64,000 nt of DNA from assembly GCA_947475065.1 (NCBI GenBank), contig CANJLB010000009.1, positions 1 through 64,000 of the forward strand. The letters are read 5' to 3'. A program made the position numbers and the translations under genes. How positions within the stretch are numbered: position 1 is the stretch's first letter; the number at the start of each line of letters is the position of its first letter. Under the pieces are notes generated by a model. It was not told the DNA's origin, did not search any database, and saw only the letters and a program-made list of their open reading frames with translations. Positions 7,727 through 16,036 of this stretch are shown piece by piece. This DNA is from Opitutia bacterium. Lineage in GTDB: Bacteria > Verrucomicrobiota > Verrucomicrobiia > Opitutales > Opitutaceae.

Positions 7727-8209
7727 TCAGGGCGCCGCCAAGGCCGCGCGCCAGGCGCGCTGCTCCTCGCCATCAATCCGACCGTCGCCATTCAGGTCCC
7801 ATTTCACCGCCCCGTCCGCCTTGGCCGGCTCGGCGGCTCGCATGGCCTGAATCTCCTCGGTCTCAAATGCGCCGTTTTTGTTGCGCTCGTAGGTGTTCAT
7901 CAACTGAGACCAGTCGCGGGTGGTTTTGATCTGAGGCTCGGGCGGCGCTTCGGCCTGGCGTTGCAGTTCGGCCAGCGCCGCCGCCACGGCCTGAAGCACT
8001 GCGGGGTCAACCGCAGGCGGTGCGACCATCTCTGCGGGCGCGGCCACCGGCGACTCAGTTTCGGCCGCCGTCTCAGTCGTGCGCGAAGGTGGCGGCGCTT
8101 CTGGCACGGCGGCGGCCTGCTCCGCCGGCCGCACCTTTGCCCACCACAAGCCCACCGCGACGAGCAGGCAGAGGACGATGAGCGCGTTGGCGATCCGTGG
8201 GGAACTCAT
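7727..8209 (-). CDS. Membrane-anchored EF-hand protein
   Basis: A 160-residue protein with an N-terminal hydrophobic segment (IANALIVLCLLVAVGLWWA), a Pro/Ala/Glu-rich linker and two EF-hand-like loops near the C-terminus: YERNKNGAFETEE and a canonical DLNGDGRIDGEE. The second loop has all expected Ca2+ ligands; the first is degenerate at the first position. It probably senses or binds calcium outside the membrane. ATG at 8209 fits the TM start better than the one at 8266. It lies 53 bp downstream of the SDR gene on the same strand and is probably co-transcribed with it. Confidence 0.75.
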   Translation of the reverse strand: MSSPRIANALIVLCLLVAVGLWWAKVRPAEQAAAVPEAPPPSRTTETAAETESPVAAPAEMVAPPAVDPAVLQAVAAALAELQRQAEAPPEPQIKTTRDWSQLMNTYERNKNGAFETEEIQAMRAAEPAKADGAVKWDLNGDGRIDGEEQRAWRAALAAP

Positions 8210-8262
8210 GGGCGAGGGGCGCAGCCAGCTTGGTTTTGCCACGCGCCACGCCAAGGCAAAAC

Positions 8263-8955
8263 TCACCCCTGATACTCAAACCCCGGCACGGTGAGCGACT
8301 GGCCATTGTGCGGCGGGCCGAGCTTCAGGATGAACGGCGCGGCGCCTTTCGCCCACGCCTCGGCCTTGGGGTAGCTCGCCGCCCCGTCGGCCCAGCACTG
8401 GCGCAGCATGGCGGTGTCAATCACGCCGGGGTTGAGCGGCACCGCCGCCATGCCTTTTGGCAGCTCCTCGGCCAACGCCTTCGTCAGTCCCTCGATGGCC
8501 CATTTCGTCGCGCAATAGGGGGCGACGTCGGCTGACACGGAGCGGCCCCAGCCGGAGGAGAGGTTCACGATCACGCCGCGCTTCGCCGCGACCATCGCGG
8601 GCACGAACTCACGGATGACGTTGGCCACGCCCTTGAGGTTCACGTCCATGAGCCGGCCGAACTCGTCGGCCGAAATTTTCCAGAGCGGCGCGGGCGTGTT
8701 CATGATCCCGGCGTTGTTGACGAGGAGGTCCGGGGCCTCGCCGGGACCGATCGCCTTGGCGGCCCAGATGCCGACCTTGGTCGGGTTGGCGACATCCACG
8801 ACCTCAAAACTGTGGGGTTCGCCGTGGGCAAGGCGCAGATCCATGATGCCGTCAGCGCCGCGACCGCAGCCGGCGACGGTGTGGCCGAGCCGGATGAATT
8901 CCCCCGCCAGCGCGCGCCCCAGCCCGCGGGTAACCCCGGTGATGACGATTTTCAT
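8263..8955 (-). CDS. Short-chain dehydrogenase/reductase
   Basis: A 230-residue SDR-family oxidoreductase. It has the NAD(P)-binding glycine motif TGVTRGLG at residues 6-13, NNAG in the middle, a Ser in NLSSGWG and the catalytic Y-x3-K as YCATK. The C-terminus is short, which is typical of classical SDRs with small substrates. The substrate cannot be deduced. The reading frame extends upstream to 9294, but that part is spacer-repeat sequence; the ATG at 8955 directly precedes the Rossmann strand and is preferred. Confidence 0.85.
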   Translation of the reverse strand: MKIVITGVTRGLGRALAGEFIRLGHTVAGCGRGADGIMDLRLAHGEPHSFEVVDVANPTKVGIWAAKAIGPGEAPDLLVNNAGIMNTPAPLWKISADEFGRLMDVNLKGVANVIREFVPAMVAAKRGVIVNLSSGWGRSVSADVAPYCATKWAIEGLTKALAEELPKGMAAVPLNPGVIDTAMLRQCWADGAASYPKAEAWAKGAAPFILKLGPPHNGQSLTVPGFEYQG

Positions 8956-9050
8956 GGAGGCGCAGAGTAGCGGGTAGCAAGCAGCGGGTAGCGAGGAGAA
9001 AATACTGCCGCGAGCAGACGCAAGACGGACTGAAGAGCTGAAAGCTGAAA

Positions 9051-9110
9051 TCGGAATTGTTTTAGCAGGAAGCCAGGAAGTCAGGAATCGGAGGAGCGGA
9101 AGGCGGAACC
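9051..9110. repeat. Spacer repeat module C, copy 2
   Basis: tcggaattgttttagcagg, aagccaggaagtcaggaat and cggaggagcggaaggcgga; closely matches 3731-3790 and 9589-9648. Confidence 0.85.
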
Positions 9111-9139
9111 AAAGAGGTACAGTGGACACAGAGAGGCGG

Positions 9140-9446
9140 AAAGGCTGAAAGCTGAGCCCGGAGGGAGTTAATTCGGAAGCCATGAAGCCAGGAGATGGGA
9201 AAGCTGAGAGCCGAGCGTCCAGAGCTGGGAGCGTGATCGGGTGGCTGAGGTCGGCCTGCGGCCTCGGTAACCTGAGTTCTGAATTTTTAATCACGGATCA
9301 CTCGGATGTGCACTGATGGGGATCGCGGAAACGCGGAGGAGCGGAGAGTTGAAAGGCTGAAAGCTGAGTCCGTAGGGAGTTAATTCAGAAGCCAGGAAAC
9401 CAGGAGCGGAAAGCTGAGAACCGAGCGTCCAGAACTGAGAGTGAAA
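9140..9446. repeat. Direct duplication within spacer
   Basis: Unit 1 (9140-9234) and unit 2 (9351-9446) share the order gaaaggctgaaagctgag, gggagttaattc, ggaagccag-like words, gaaagctgag and ccgagcgtccagaactgag. Each is then followed by a palindromic gtcggcctgNggcctcggtaa core (about 9250 and 9515). The arrangement suggests a duplication of a roughly 210-bp composite block that later diverged. Confidence 0.75.
9241..9344. repeat. Spacer repeat modules A and B
   Basis: ggctgaggtcggcctgcgg, cctcggtaacctg, then ttctgaatttttaatcacgg, atcactcggatgtgcactg and ggatcgcggaaacgcggag. The same order and spacing occur at 13952-14063. Confidence 0.85.
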
Positions 9447-9588
9447 TCGGTGCTTGGTACTGCGTTCTCGGTTTCATGGTTTCTGAATTAAGACCGGATT
9501 GAATGGCTGGTGTCGGCCTGTGGCCTCGGTAACAGAAGCCATGAAACCAGGGGAGGGTGGCAGGGAGGGGGAGAGCTGAGAGCTGAAA

Positions 9589-9648
9589 CCGGAATTGTTT
9601 TAACGGGAAGCCAGGAAGTCAGGAATCGGAGGGACGGAAGTTTGAGCC
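9589..9648. repeat. Spacer repeat module C, copy 3
   Basis: ggaattgttttaacgggaag, ccaggaagtcaggaatcgg and agggacggaagtttgagcc; the final part matches copy 1 at 3731-3790 best. Confidence 0.85.
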
Positions 9649-9747
9649 ACAGAGGCACAGAGAGGCGGAAAAGCTGAAGAGCTGAAAGGCTGTTACAGAG
9701 CGAAGCGACAGTCTGACTATCCGTGGTTTCGACGGCGTTTTTTGGGT

Positions 9748-10155
9748 TCAGCGGCTCTGCAAATTGAGCTTGTTCAGACCCGCCTTCCGGCAGGCGTCGA
9801 TCGCAAAGGCCAGCCGTTTCACGGGCGCATCCTCGTCGGCACGGATGAGCACGGGGATATCCTTGTCCACGTCGCGCACCTGGGCGAGCAGCGCGGCGAG
9901 CTGCTCGTCGGTGGCGGCCTTGCCGTTGAAAGAGAGCGCGCCGTCCTTGGCGATGGAGACCGTCACCGGCCCGGCAAACTCGTTTTTTCCCGCCGTATCA
10001 ATCCTGGGCAGGCTGATGTTGAGCGCCGGCACGGGCTTCACCCGAAACTGCATCGTGACAAAAGCGAAAAACACCAGCATTACGAGCACGTCAATCAACG
10101 GCACGAGATTCAGTTCGGTGCGGCGGCGGCGGCGTTGGTAAAGCGGTGCGCTCAT
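9748..10155 (-). CDS. exbD: ExbD/TolR-family biopolymer transport protein
   Basis: A 135-residue inner-membrane protein. After a short basic N-terminus comes RTELNLVPLIDVLVMLVFF, the ExbD/TolR transmembrane helix with its conserved Asp (LIDV), which carries protons in the family. A periplasmic domain follows. With ExbB it converts proton-motive force into work for TonB-like or TolA-like partners. ATG at 10155 matches family N-termini (MSAPLYQRRRRR). It lies 124 bp downstream of the ExbB-like gene. No tonB is adjacent; a TonB-like gene is at 35.6-36.8 kb. Confidence 0.9.
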   Translation of the reverse strand: MSAPLYQRRRRRTELNLVPLIDVLVMLVFFAFVTMQFRVKPVPALNISLPRIDTAGKNEFAGPVTVSIAKDGALSFNGKAATDEQLAALLAQVRDVDKDIPVLIRADEDAPVKRLAFAIDACRKAGLNKLNLQSR

Positions 10156-10279
10156 GGGTTGGGGCAGGCGGTGATGAACCATGTGGAAATCAGGAAATCA
10201 GGGATGGGGCCGCACGGATTTACCCGGCTCGTTTCCTGCTTTCCCTCTTTCCACATAAAAAAATCTCCCTTTTGCGTAC

Positions 10280-10849
10280 TCATAGTTTCCGTGCAGCGAT
10301 GCGCTCCAGCAGCACGTCAAGCTGGGCCGCGTAGGAATCGATGCGCCGTTGAAAAAACCCGCCGCCCACCAGCGCCGGCACCGCGATCAGCAGACCGAGC
10401 AGCGTGGCCGAAAGCGCGAGCGACACTCCGCTCGTGAACTTCGCCGGGTCGGGCAGCCCCCCGGCACCGGACACGCTCGAAAAAACCCGGATCAGGCTCC
10501 ATACCGTGCCCGTCAGCCCGATGAGCGGCGCACCCGCGTAGATCACGTCAAGGTAGGAGATGCCGCGCTCCAGCCGCGACAGCTCCAGCCGCGCAAACGC
10601 CCGCACCGCCTCGCCGTCACCCGGATGCTCCCCGGCAAACTCCACGATACGCGCAAGCGCAGAATGTCTCCCCCCGCTCGCCGGCCGCCCGGCGACGATG
10701 GCGTCCACGAGGTCGTCGGGCAGCACGGCGGCGCGGCGCAGCGCGTAGGCGCGCTCGCACAGGATGAAGACGAGGACGACCGAGCAGAGCCCGAGCGGAT
10801 AGATGAGGACGTCGGCGCCCTTGATGATGTCAATTTCGGCGATAAGCAT
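10280..10849 (-). CDS. exbB: MotA/TolQ/ExbB-family proton channel
   Basis: A 189-residue membrane protein with three hydrophobic segments: about residues 14-34, and two in the C-terminal half around GAPLIGLTGTVWSLIRVF and VSLALSATLLGLLIAVPALV. The last two contain the family's conserved GLxGTVWGM-like and LSATxxGLxxAxPA patterns. It should form the stator with the ExbD downstream. The usual cytoplasmic loop is present but short. The start at 10849 gives MLIAEIDIIKGADVLIYPL, a plausible N-terminus. Confidence 0.88.
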   Translation of the reverse strand: MLIAEIDIIKGADVLIYPLGLCSVVLVFILCERAYALRRAAVLPDDLVDAIVAGRPASGGRHSALARIVEFAGEHPGDGEAVRAFARLELSRLERGISYLDVIYAGAPLIGLTGTVWSLIRVFSSVSGAGGLPDPAKFTSGVSLALSATLLGLLIAVPALVGGGFFQRRIDSYAAQLDVLLERIAARKL

Positions 10850-10971
10850 GGCATGGACACAGGGATGAGACCCCGCGCCCGGCGAAAAGGTTGAGGATAC
10901 TTCCGGCCGCCGCGAGTCTGCATTTCTGCACGGCTCCGGCCGGAGGTCAGATCAAGGCCGGGGCACCACCG

Positions 10972-12219
10972 CTAGCCCGCGGGTGCCGCCGCCCGGCCAC
11001 CCAACAGCTCACGGAGGGCGCCCCATGCTTTCCTCAGCCCGGCGGGCTGGACGCCACCGAAGAAGTCACAGAGACGCACCAGTTCGGCCTCGTGGCCGCG
11101 ATAGCGCGGCGGCAGCAGAAAAAACGTCGCGCCACCCTCGGCCATCACGGTCGAGAAAAACAGCCCCTGCCCCACCGCCAGCCGCGCATCAGCGGGCACG
11201 GTCGCCGTTTTTGGAGCCAGCAACAGCCACGGCCGGTAGGCAAACTCCAGCACGCCATCGGCACGCCGCGCGAGCCGGCCGAAAGTGCGGACCGGCACGC
11301 CGGGCAACGCGCCGCCGGAGAACATGGCGTTGCGCCCGGCCGCCGGGACAAACCGCCGCCGGCCGCCGGTGAAAAAGTCCCAGGAAAACACGGTCCCAAA
11401 CACCGTCAGCCGGAACGCCCAGCCCGACACCAGCCAGGCCAGAAGGACAATGGCCAATGAGAGCAACGCGCCCAGCCCCGGGCTGATGGTGGCCGTGACG
11501 GTGAGCAGGCCGAGCAGAGCCGTGCGCGCCGACTTGAGCGCGGCGTCCACGGCACCCCACGGGCTGAGCAGGATGAGGACCGTGATCGCGTGCGAGGCCA
11601 TCCACACGACCGCAAACACCGCGACGCCAAGCGGCACGGTGAGCACGTTTAACAGCCACGACCAATCCATGGCACCCACCGGCAGCACGGCGAGGCCGGC
11701 CGGCCAGGCGGCTTGAGCTCCGGTCGGGCCGCCGATGACGAGGTGCGAGAGCGAGTTCATGGTGATCGGTACGACCGCGCCGGCGGCAACGAGGCCGGAG
11801 AGCTTGTTCTCCACCGTCTCCAGCACATCCATGGGTTTCTTGGCGCCCGGAGGAAGGACAGTGCCGAGCGTGTCCTTCGCAGCGCACGCCGCCGCGAGCA
11901 GCAGAGCCGGCAGCCAAAAGCCCAGCTGCGCGAACCACGGCAGCTTCGCACGCGCGGCAGCCCGGGCCTCGGACGTGTCCCCCGGCGCGGTGAACCATTG
12001 ATAGGCGCCGTAAGCCCCCGTGCCGACGAGCGGCGAGATGGCGATGCCGGTGACGGTCGCAAGCGCACCTGACCACGGCGCGGCGGGTGAGCGGTCGGCG
12101 GCGGACTTGACGACGGCGGCGGTTTTCACCGGCGCAACGGCGGCGGCCCCATGCGCGGGCGGCAAAAACACCCACACCGCCAGACCGCCCAGCAACAGGA
12201 AAAGGAGAGATTTTTTCAT
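10972..12219 (-). CDS. Unknown polytopic membrane protein
   Basis: A 415-residue protein without a family I recognise. Residues 1-25 are a signal-anchor or signal peptide (MKKSLLFLLLGGLAVWVFLPPAHG). There are about six hydrophobic segments between residues 50 and 280, followed by a soluble C-terminal domain of roughly 130 residues with RRRFVPAAGRNAMFSGGALPG and a TFFLLPPRYRG stretch. It lies 122 bp upstream of exbB-exbD on the same strand and could be part of the same unit. A role with the ExbBD energiser is possible but is only a neighbourhood inference. Confidence 0.6.
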   Translation of the reverse strand: MKKSLLFLLLGGLAVWVFLPPAHGAAAVAPVKTAAVVKSAADRSPAAPWSGALATVTGIAISPLVGTGAYGAYQWFTAPGDTSEARAAARAKLPWFAQLGFWLPALLLAAACAAKDTLGTVLPPGAKKPMDVLETVENKLSGLVAAGAVVPITMNSLSHLVIGGPTGAQAAWPAGLAVLPVGAMDWSWLLNVLTVPLGVAVFAVVWMASHAITVLILLSPWGAVDAALKSARTALLGLLTVTATISPGLGALLSLAIVLLAWLVSGWAFRLTVFGTVFSWDFFTGGRRRFVPAAGRNAMFSGGALPGVPVRTFGRLARRADGVLEFAYRPWLLLAPKTATVPADARLAVGQGLFFSTVMAEGGATFFLLPPRYRGHEAELVRLCDFFGGVQPAGLRKAWGALRELLGGRAAAPAG

Positions 12220-12373
12220 GCGCGGCGACTTTGGGGCGCAGGCAGGAAATTGGAAAGAGGGAAACTTGTGCGTGGCCGCGGGGAGGGCCTCTCTCCATTT
12301 TTGGCCACGTCCATGATACCAACGGCTGTTAACATTTGGACGATGGGCCCGATAGCGCCGGGAGGGATTCTGT

Positions 12374-12397
12374 CCCGGCTCTCCCGAGCCGGGCTAC
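12374..12397. repeat. TCCC-loop hairpin with CTAC tail, copy 1
   Basis: cccggctc-TCCC-gagccggg followed by CTAC. The same loop and tail with a different, still complementary stem occur at 60650-60673. The element sits between the unknown membrane protein (start 12219) and the end of the HTTM-like gene (12472), a 252-bp spacer with no gene. Confidence 0.8.
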
Positions 12398-12471
12398 ACT
12401 GAGCGGCGCGCCCAGCGGACACGCCCGACCTTGGGATCAGCCGATAGCGTCATGCAGCGACGTCCTGACGG

Positions 12472-13383
12472 CTATGCCGCAAGTCCGCGCCACCGGCGCA
12501 AGGCGGTGCAAACGAGCCACGGAATGTTAATGAAAAAAATCAGCAGCAGCCATTCATGCGTCACGAAACCCAGCTCCATCACCACCCGCGCCAGCACATG
12601 CATCCCCAGCAGGCCGAGGCCAACGAAACACGCCGCACGGCGGCCGGTGAGCGCGAGCACGGCGCCGAGCTCCAGCAACAGGCCGGGGGTGAACGCGAGC
12701 CGCGTGAGCCAGGGATGCCCGGCAATGAGCCGGGGCAAGTCCGTCACCAAGGCGGCGGGCGCGCCGGGCAGGCCGTAATAATCATAATAAACATTGGCGT
12801 GGGTCTTCACGAGCTGGAGCGAGATGTCGGGGAGCTGAGCGACCCACAGGCCCTGGGAGGCTATGAGCTTGGTCCAGCCCGAGGCGACGTAGGCCGCCGC
12901 GATCATGAGCTTGGCCGCCTGCACCGCGCGGCCGTGTGCGGCGGCCGCAGGCAGCCCGAGGCCCCGCGACGCGCCCGGCGGCGGCCGCAAGGCGGCGGCG
13001 GCGTAGGCGAGCCATTGCGCAAGCGTAACGAGGCAGAGCAACTGGAGATGGTGGCCGATGGCACCCTGCGAATTTTCCAACGCACCCACGGCCGTGAGCA
13101 ACGCGGCCAGGTAGCCGAGCGAAAGCAGCGGGGCGACGCCGAGCACATAGAGCGGGAGCGCCACCAATGCGAGCCCGCGCAACACGGCAAAGACCGGAGG
13201 GTCGGACAGAAAGGTGAGGTCGGCCAGCCGCGCCAGCCCGCCCGGGAAAGGCTGCGCCGTGAACGGCACGGTGCCGGGCAGCATCCGCCACAGCACCCAC
13301 GCGAGGAAGCCGCGCATGCAAAACAGCTCCCACGGCGCGTGCTCCACCGTCGTCTCCCGGAGATTTTGCCACCAGCGTCGCAT
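12472..13383 (-). CDS. HTTM/DoxX-like polytopic membrane protein
   Basis: A 303-residue protein with about seven hydrophobic helices. It shows features of the HTTM (vitamin K-dependent gamma-carboxylase-like) group: an N-terminal EHAPWELFCMRGFLAWVLWR, a central SGWTKL-type motif (AAYVASGWTKLIA), and a closing helix with THEWLLLIFFINIPW. True carboxylase activity is not implied. The gene starts one base after the stop of the upstream 149-residue gene, so the two are surely co-translated. An upstream open stretch to 13614 is only an overlap with that gene. Function unknown. Confidence 0.7.
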   Translation of the reverse strand: MRRWWQNLRETTVEHAPWELFCMRGFLAWVLWRMLPGTVPFTAQPFPGGLARLADLTFLSDPPVFAVLRGLALVALPLYVLGVAPLLSLGYLAALLTAVGALENSQGAIGHHLQLLCLVTLAQWLAYAAAALRPPPGASRGLGLPAAAAHGRAVQAAKLMIAAAYVASGWTKLIASQGLWVAQLPDISLQLVKTHANVYYDYYGLPGAPAALVTDLPRLIAGHPWLTRLAFTPGLLLELGAVLALTGRRAACFVGLGLLGMHVLARVVMELGFVTHEWLLLIFFINIPWLVCTALRRWRGLAA

Positions 13384-13384
13384 G

Positions 13385-13834
13385 TTATTTCTGCGCCAGC
13401 AGCTCCTCCGTGCGGGCAAAGCCGCCGGCCGTCTCCGCGCGCCGCACCTCGACACGCCGCAACTGCACCGGCTCCGCCGGCACGGCCGCGCCGCGCCGCG
13501 CGCCGGTCGCGCGCAGTTCGGCCAGCAGCACTTCGCCGGCGAGGCGGCGCTCGGCCGGCGTGGCGGTTTTTTCATCCGCGCCGCGCAGGGCGGCCAGGGC
13601 GCCGAGCCGCGCACGGAACATTTTTTTCACATTGGCGGTCGAAGTGCCGAAAACCTTTTCGCAGGCCAGCGGCGTGCCCGCGGCGTCGGCGACGTAATAA
13701 TAGTCCGCCCTCGGGTCGAAGGTGGAATACATCGGCAGCCGCGTGAACGGAAACTCCTCGCCCATGGCGAGCAGCAGCACGACGACCGCCGTCAGGCGGG
13801 CGAACGGGAGGCGTTTCCAGACGGCGGTAGGCAT
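13385..13834 (-). CDS. Small membrane-anchored partner of the HTTM-like protein
   Basis: A 149-residue protein with one N-terminal hydrophobic helix (LTAVVVLLLAMGEE), then FPFTRLPMYSTFDPRADYYYVADAAGTPL and a charged helical C-terminus ending FARTEELLAQK. The PMYS-x-F-D-P stretch right after the TM is reminiscent of small proteins paired with HTTM-type genes. ATG at 13834 precedes the TM; the open frame to 13984 is spacer-repeat sequence. It probably works with the downstream membrane protein. Its biochemical role is unknown. Confidence 0.65.
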   Translation of the reverse strand: MPTAVWKRLPFARLTAVVVLLLAMGEEFPFTRLPMYSTFDPRADYYYVADAAGTPLACEKVFGTSTANVKKMFRARLGALAALRGADEKTATPAERRLAGEVLLAELRATGARRGAAVPAEPVQLRRVEVRRAETAGGFARTEELLAQK

Positions 13835-13951
13835 CGCCGCCAGCCAACCGGGGTGGCGGCGCGCTGGCAACGCCCGTTTGCCTGCGCAAGGCGGAGGAGT
13901 CGAGAGGTAAGAGTCGAGAGCTGAGAGCAAAATCGGTGCTTGGTGCTTGGT

Positions 13952-14063
13952 TGGCTGATGTCGGCCTGCTAGCCTCGGCAACATGGTTTCTTGGCTTCTG
14001 AATTTTTAACCACGGATCTCACGGATGGGCACTGATGGGGATCGCGGAAACGCGGAGGAGCGG
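13952..14063. repeat. Spacer repeat modules A and B
   Basis: ggctgatgtcggcctgcta, gcctcggcaacatgg, cttctgaatttttaaccacg, gatctcacggatgggcact and ggatcgcggaaacgcggag. Aligns with 9241-9344, and its A part aligns with the long repeats at 149-327 and 6455-6634. Confidence 0.85.
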
Positions 14064-14266
14064 AAGGGCGGAAAAGCTAAGAGCTGAAAGACTGAAAGGC
14101 TGTTACCGAGCGAAGCGACAGGCACGTCGCGCGCCCAGTCGGTGCTTGGTGCTGTGTCCGTCGTTCCTGGTTGACTGATGTCGGCTGGCGGCCTCGGTAA
14201 CTTGGTTTTCTGCCTTAATTTTCTGTTCTGACGGAGAGCGGAGGGCGGAAATGCTGAGAGCTGCAA

Positions 14267-14317
14267 CCGGAATTGTTTTAGCAGGAAGTCAGGAAGTCAG
14301 GAATCGGAGGACGGAGG
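14267..14317. repeat. Spacer repeat module C, copy 4
   Basis: ccggaattgttttagcagg, aagtcaggaagtcaggaat and cggaggacggagg; fourth copy of the module. Confidence 0.8.
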
Positions 14318-14353
14318 AGTCCGGAGACGGAGATGCGGAGTAATTCAGAAGCC

Positions 14354-16015
14354 CTACCAAACCGGCCGCAGGCCGCGCAGGCGCGCCGGGCCGAGCTTCT
14401 CCACGATCTCGGGCGCGAGCGCCGCGCCAATCCGCGCCTGGCCGGCCGCATCGTAGATGAAAATCTCCCACGCGCCCTCCTTCACGACCTGGGCCGGCTC
14501 GCCGAAGCGCGCGAGCACCGCGGCCCGGTCGAGGTCGGCCGTCAGCACAAAGTCATACACTGGCCAGCGCATCATACCGTCAGACGCGGGCGGCTCAAAA
14601 TACCAAAAGGCGTTATTGCACCAGAAATAGGGGCGCGCGTCCGGCTTAAGGGCATTGAGCCGGGCCGGGCCGGCCAGAGTGTTAAGCAGATTGGACTGCC
14701 AGTAGCCCGCCAGCCCATGGTGCAGGCCGTGCCGGGCCACCAAGGCCGCAAAGTCGCGCGAGGCGGGCGTCGGCTGAAACCGCCAGCCCGACGGGTCGAG
14801 CGTCCACCCCACCCCGCCGGCCGCAGCGGCCAGCGCGAACGCCAGCAGACGGGCGCGCCCGCCGTAGAGCCACCGCTCCGCCACGGGGCTTCGCGCCACC
14901 GCGATGGCGACGATGACGAAGGGGAGAAAGAGGACGTTGAGCAGGTAGCGGACATTTTCCCAACCCTTCCAGAAACCGGTGAACACCAGCACCGCGACCA
15001 TGCCGCCGGCGCTCAACCCCACCAGCACATGCAACGCCCGACCGCCGGCAGCCGACGTCCGTGACGGCCGCCGGATCTCAGTGGCCAGCAACGCGAGCCA
15101 TGCCAGCAGGCCCACCCCCCAGCCCCACGCCCGCGGGGCGAGATCGTCCGCCAGCTCGCCCACAAATTTTCCCGTGGCATGCCACAGCACGGCCGGCGTC
15201 GGCGTCTGCCGAAAACCCAATTGATAAAAATAACCATACGACCCGAGCTCCAGCCCAAGCCGCACCACGATCGCGCCGACCACCGCCCAGCCGCAGAGCG
15301 CGGCCAGCCGCCCCAGCGAACCCGACCACACGCCGCCACGCCACTCCCACCACCAGACCGTAACCAACAGCGGCCCGACGAATTGCACGAACACCAGCGT
15401 ATCCGAGCAAAGCGTGGCCGCCAGCATCGCGCCCATGACAAGCCAAAGACCCCGGCCTGGCCCGGGTTCGCGCAGCATGCGCCCGGTGAACGCCACCAAG
15501 GCCAGGCCCATCAGCATCACGCCACCGTGAAACCCGGGTTGCACCAGCAACCACAGCACCGGACCGTGACGCGGCAGAAACTGCAACGCCAGCGCAGCAT
15601 TGACTGCGAGCACTCCCGCCAGCCACGCCGTCGGACGGCGGCAACCGGTCCACCCGCGTGCGACCGCCGCGACCAAGCCCACCAGCAGGACCGTGCACAA
15701 CGCCGTGCAGACCGCGAAACTCCCCCCGCCCGGCCCCGTGAGGGCCAAAACCGGCAGATGCAACAGAACATCCGGAAATAAATAAGGCGCGCCCGGCAAC
15801 GTCCAGCCGGCGAGCGGATACTTTCCTGCCAGCGCATCGGCGGCCAGCACATACGAATACAGCACGTCGCTCGAAAGCGTGCGGTTCATCACCCCCGCCG
15901 CCAGCCGCAGGGCGAGCACAACGGCGAGCACAAGGCCGGCCACCACCACCGGCCAGCCGGCCGTCGACGGGGCGGAGGGCGCTGAGCGCGAGTTGGGCGG
16001 GTCGGAGGCGGACAT
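14354..16015 (-). CDS. Polytopic glycosyltransferase-like membrane protein
   Basis: A 553-residue protein with about ten to twelve hydrophobic helices and a soluble C-terminal domain from about residue 420. The N-terminal region (LAAGVMNRTLSSDVLYSYVLAADAL) resembles the first periplasmic loop of GT-C/ArnT-like enzymes, where an acidic residue binds the lipid-linked sugar. No specific family can be named with certainty. It is the last gene of a minus-strand operon, starting 21 bp after the end of the related GT-C-like gene. It may transfer a sugar to a lipid or exported product. Confidence 0.6.
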   Translation of the reverse strand: MSASDPPNSRSAPSAPSTAGWPVVVAGLVLAVVLALRLAAGVMNRTLSSDVLYSYVLAADALAGKYPLAGWTLPGAPYLFPDVLLHLPVLALTGPGGGSFAVCTALCTVLLVGLVAAVARGWTGCRRPTAWLAGVLAVNAALALQFLPRHGPVLWLLVQPGFHGGVMLMGLALVAFTGRMLREPGPGRGLWLVMGAMLAATLCSDTLVFVQFVGPLLVTVWWWEWRGGVWSGSLGRLAALCGWAVVGAIVVRLGLELGSYGYFYQLGFRQTPTPAVLWHATGKFVGELADDLAPRAWGWGVGLLAWLALLATEIRRPSRTSAAGGRALHVLVGLSAGGMVAVLVFTGFWKGWENVRYLLNVLFLPFVIVAIAVARSPVAERWLYGGRARLLAFALAAAAGGVGWTLDPSGWRFQPTPASRDFAALVARHGLHHGLAGYWQSNLLNTLAGPARLNALKPDARPYFWCNNAFWYFEPPASDGMMRWPVYDFVLTADLDRAAVLARFGEPAQVVKEGAWEIFIYDAAGQARIGAALAPEIVEKLGPARLRGLRPVW

Positions 16016-16036
16016 GGGTGCGGGCAGGAGAAATGG

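Larger units (their letters stand above)
8956..9747. other. 792-bp repeat array spacer
   Basis: There is no gene in the longest gene-free stretch of the window. It is built almost wholly of repeat modules: C (9051-9110), a roughly 95-bp unit present twice (9140-9234 and 9351-9446), A plus B (9241-9344), another gtcggcctgtggcctcgg core near 9510-9535, and C again (9589-9648). Short words such as gctgaaagctgag and agccaggaa recur throughout. Confidence 0.8.
13835..14353. other. Repeat-rich spacer
   Basis: No gene is supported in 519 bp. The contents are words like gagagctgagagc and cggtgcttggtgct, the A plus B repeat (13952-14063), a further ggctgatgtcggctggcgg and cctcggtaac core near 14175-14205, and module C (14267-14317). 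It separates the HTTM pair from the end of the exporter operon. Confidence 0.75.

Noticed and set aside
8956-9747. Possible CRISPR array
   Set aside because: Repeats differ in length and spacing and no regular repeat-spacer unit or cas gene is present.
10183-10279. Extra small gene between exbB and exbD
   Set aside because: Only a short AT-richer spacer with no start/SD and no conserved frame.
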